From: CAIVAT01 sp964628215
Lineage (GTDB): Bacteria > Bacteroidota > Bacteroidia > Bacteroidales > FEN-979
Reading direction: 5' to 3'
NCBI GenBank assembly: GCA_964628215.1
Contig: CAZVNF010000194.1
Coordinates: 1 to 6,247 of the forward strand
Length of the DNA: 6,247 bases
Part shown: in pieces, positions 5,801-6,247 of the stretch
Position numbering within the stretch: position 1 is the stretch's first letter
Layout: every line of letters starts with the position of its first letter
Made by a program: the position numbers and the translations under genes
The notes under the pieces: generated by a model
Told to the model about the DNA's origin: nothing
Databases searched by the model: none
What the model saw: the letters and a program-made list of their open reading frames with translations, nothing else

Positions 5801-6247
5801 ATGAAAGATCTATTTGGTTTCATCACGGGGATCTCCCTGATCCTGACCTTGTTTTCCTGCGATGGTGGAGTCAGGATTGACACTTCTGACGGTCCTGATT
5901 CCAATAAAAAGAAAACGCATGATACCGTTGAACTAATCGATGCAAAAACTTTAATTATGAGAGAACCCTTTGGAATTGCCAATCAAAAGGAGGTTTATTT
6001 ATATACACTGACCAACATCAATGGAATCACTGTAAAGATCACCAATTATGGCGCCATCATTACCTCGATCCTTGTTCCGGATAAAAATAACCGCATGGGC
6101 GATATCGTGCTGGGATATGACACCCTTGACCAGTATATTGCCAACAGCCCCTATTTTGGTGCCCTGGTTGGGCGCTACGCAAACCGCATTGCAAAGGGGA
6201 AATTCACCCTCAACGGGAAAAGCTATAAACTTGCTGTGAACAACGGG
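5801..6247 (+). CDS. galM: Aldose 1-epimerase (mutarotase), lipoprotein form, cut by window end
   Basis: The frame is open for 149 codons from ATG 5801 to the window end, so the C-terminal part is missing. Residues 1-20 form a lipoprotein signal (hydrophobic ISLILTLFSC, lipobox L17-F18-S19-C20), followed by a polar linker to about residue 52. The mutarotase domain then begins: TNYGAIITSILVPD (81-94), DIVLGYDTLDQY (101-112), YFGALVGRYANRI (118-130), and FTLNGKSYKL..NNG (135-149). These are the hallmark N-terminal blocks of GalM, which interconverts alpha and beta anomers of glucose or galactose. The catalytic His, Asp and Glu residues lie beyond the window. An internal Met53 (5957) would give a cytosolic form, but the signal peptide and the promoter upstream of 5801 favour the longer start. 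The product would be lipidated and outside the cytoplasm, fitting mutarotation of sugars released in the periplasm. D21 directly after the lipidated Cys is an inner-membrane retention signal in E. coli, though this rule may not hold in Bacteroidota. Confidence 0.9.
   Translation, partial: MKDLFGFITGISLILTLFSCDGGVRIDTSDGPDSNKKKTHDTVELIDAKTLIMREPFGIANQKEVYLYTLTNINGITVKITNYGAIITSILVPDKNNRMGDIVLGYDTLDQYIANSPYFGALVGRYANRIAKGKFTLNGKSYKLAVNNG

Noticed and set aside
5293..5982. Long open frames antisense to, or overlapping, the SDR start and the epimerase start
   Set aside because: They have no recognisable motifs and are explained by codon bias of the SDR and galM-like genes on the opposite strands.

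Overview
The window looks like chromosomal DNA of a Bacteroidota (Bacteroidetes) member, probably from a draft or metagenome-derived scaffold. Three things support this. Upstream regions carry TAnnTTTG-type -7 boxes, and good Shine-Dalgarno sequences are absent. Intergenic DNA is AT-rich. The proteins (Na+/solute symporter, lipoprotein-type aldose 1-epimerase, MepM-like M23 peptidase, membrane-anchored metallophosphoesterase) resemble those I know from this phylum. Phylum is likely; genus cannot be read from the window.

Layout. Minus strand, 38-1771: a complete SSS-family sodium:solute symporter, followed (toward position 1) by a 9-bp tandem repeat. It is divergent from a plus-strand pair across a 211-bp gap holding three phased copies of an 8-mer and a good promoter candidate. 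The plus pair is a membrane-anchored metallophosphoesterase (from 1983), interrupted by a run of exactly 100 N, then an OapA/MepM-like M23 endopeptidase (2979-4208). Read straight through the Ns, the two appear as one 741-codon frame. That fusion is an artefact: the last 11 codons of the phosphoesterase (2944-2976) lie in another frame, just before the peptidase ATG.

A foldback repeat element (4215-4317) separates this pair from a convergent minus-strand pair: a short-chain dehydrogenase/reductase (4842-5693) and a small four-helix protein (4336-4845) whose stop and start overlap as ATGA. The small protein resembles the EXPERA family (sigma-2 receptor/TMEM97, emopamil-binding protein), best known from eukaryotes; this is the most interesting item here. 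Finally a divergent 107-bp region with Bacteroidota-type promoter motifs leads to a lipoprotein aldose 1-epimerase (galM-like, from 5801) that runs off the window end.

How the genes fit together. The phosphoesterase and M23 peptidase are both membrane or envelope proteins and are probably co-transcribed (2-nt spacing). The SDR and EXPERA-like protein are probably translationally coupled and may act on one lipid-like or hydrophobic substrate, which is inference only. The symporter and epimerase both suit sugar use but are 4 kb apart in separate transcription units. No stretch longer than 300 bases lacks a gene. I saw no RNA gene, CRISPR array, insertion sequence or phage gene.
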